Source: Methylotenera sp. (lineage in GTDB: Bacteria > Pseudomonadota > Gammaproteobacteria > Burkholderiales > Methylophilaceae). From it: 7,159 nucleotides of DNA. The position numbers were made by a program, and so were the translations under genes. The DNA lies in NCBI GenBank assembly GCA_027487055.1, contig JAIYEJ010000288.1, forward strand, positions 1 to 7,159, written 5' to 3'. Positions within the stretch are counted from its first letter, which is position 1, and each line of letters opens with the position of its first letter. Shown here in pieces: positions 6,581 to 7,159 of the stretch. A model generated the notes under the pieces. It had not been told where the DNA came from and did no database searches. It was given only the letters and a program-made list of their open reading frames with translations.

Positions 6581-7159
6581 TTAATTTATATATTCAAACA
6601 CTTTAACAACTTTTTCGACGCCACCTGCATTGCTAGCAATATCCACCGCTGCATCTGATTCTTCTTTAGTGACTAGACCCATTAGGTAGACAACGGAATT
6701 TTCTGTCACAACTTTAACGTGATTTGCCTGAAATTTGTTCTCTGTTAAGAACAATGTTTTAATTTTGGAAGTTAAATAAGTATCACTTGCGCGGGTGCTA
6801 AGGTCTGCTTTTGGGCTAATAACAATCTCATTGGTAACAGTGCGAACTTGTTCAACCTCTTTCATTAATTTTTCAGCTTTTGCCTTTCTTTCGGCATCTG
6901 GTACTTGGCCGGTTAACAGCACATTCTGGTTAAAGCTAGTAACATTCACGTGAGACTCTTCGCCTAAATTAGTTTCCATTTTGCGAGTAGCTTTAATTTC
7001 AATATTTTCATCCTCTACATAGATGCCAGTGGTGCGTCTATCAGCCGCCACAGACGTTCCTACTGCCGCACCACCAACGATAGCTGGTACGCAAGCCGCT
7101 ACAGAAGTCACTATTGCAATACTCAAGAAGAGCTTTCCCAGTATATTTTTAGTTGAATC
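6581..7159 (-). CDS. dolP: DolP/YraP-type dual BON-domain outer-membrane lipoprotein (5' partial)
   Basis: The frame is open to the right window edge, so the start codon lies outside; 192 codons are visible. The visible N-terminus reads as a lipoprotein signal peptide, with Lys residues, the hydrophobic LFLSIAIVTSV stretch and the lipobox VAAC, whose cysteine codon is at 7091-7093. A TTG at 7126 is an in-frame codon inside this signal, not the start. Two BON domains follow: one with SHVNVTSFNQNVLLTGQV and one with NHVKVVTENSVVYLMGLV, ending at VEKVVKVFEYI. Domain order, the DRRTTGIYVED segment after the lipobox and total size agree with E. coli DolP (formerly YraP). That protein binds anionic phospholipid at the inner face of the outer membrane and supports envelope integrity and BAM function. 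It is probably first or middle in an operon with the DUF3579 gene, 16 bp downstream. Confidence 0.93.
   Translation of the reverse strand, partial: DSTKNILGKLFLSIAIVTSVAACVPAIVGGAAVGTSVAADRRTTGIYVEDENIEIKATRKMETNLGEESHVNVTSFNQNVLLTGQVPDAERKAKAEKLMKEVEQVRTVTNEIVISPKADLSTRASDTYLTSKIKTLFLTENKFQANHVKVVTENSVVYLMGLVTKEESDAAVDIASNAGGVEKVVKVFEYIN

Noticed and set aside
7124..7126. TTG as the start of the DolP-like protein
   Set aside because: The frame stays open to the window edge and the upstream residues complete a lipoprotein signal peptide, so the start is outside the window.

Overview
The window looks like chromosome from an AT-rich betaproteobacterium. A low-GC member of the Nitrosomonadales, such as Methylophilaceae, is the best guess. 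This is inferred from the trxA-rho-rpmE neighbourhood, a DUF3579 protein (a family I know mainly from Betaproteobacteria), a DolP-type dual-BON lipoprotein and AT-rich intergenic DNA. I see no insertion sequence, phage gene, CRISPR array, tRNA or rRNA. The region reads as core or housekeeping chromosome with a few poorly characterised genes.

Layout from left to right. Positions 1-1378 (minus) hold most of a multi-pass membrane protein resembling the ArnT/GT39-type GT-C glycosyltransferases; its C-terminus is cut by the window edge. A perfect 35-bp hairpin (1439-1473) separates it from rpmE (ribosomal protein bL31, minus), which has its own good sigma70-like promoter. A small plus-strand gene of unknown function (1891-2139) sits between rpmE and rho, facing the end of rho. 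Next come rho (2183-3442) and trxA (3574-3900), both minus, with a hairpin and a pyrimidine-rich, G-poor rho leader between them. Upstream of trxA is a 511-residue minus-strand protein with a long helical N-terminal part and a PilZ-like C-terminal part, probably a c-di-GMP effector. It has a strong predicted promoter in the 115-bp gap it shares with a divergent plus-strand gene for an exported TlpA/ResA-type thioredoxin-fold protein (5734-6213). That gene converges on a minus-strand pair: dolP (5' end beyond the right edge) followed by a DUF3579 gene.

The genes fall into three loose functional groups. One is gene expression: Rho and bL31. One is thiol redox on both sides of the inner membrane: cytoplasmic TrxA and periplasmic TlpA-like protein. 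One is the envelope: GT-C protein, DolP and the TlpA-like protein. The PilZ-like protein and the DUF3579 protein are the less understood members. The most interesting points are the apparent loss of the expected acidic catalytic residues in the GT-C protein, the rut-like rho leader that suggests autoregulation, the unknown small gene inserted on the opposite strand into the rho-rpmE module, and the architecture of the PilZ-like protein. I found no convincing wholly new multi-gene system.
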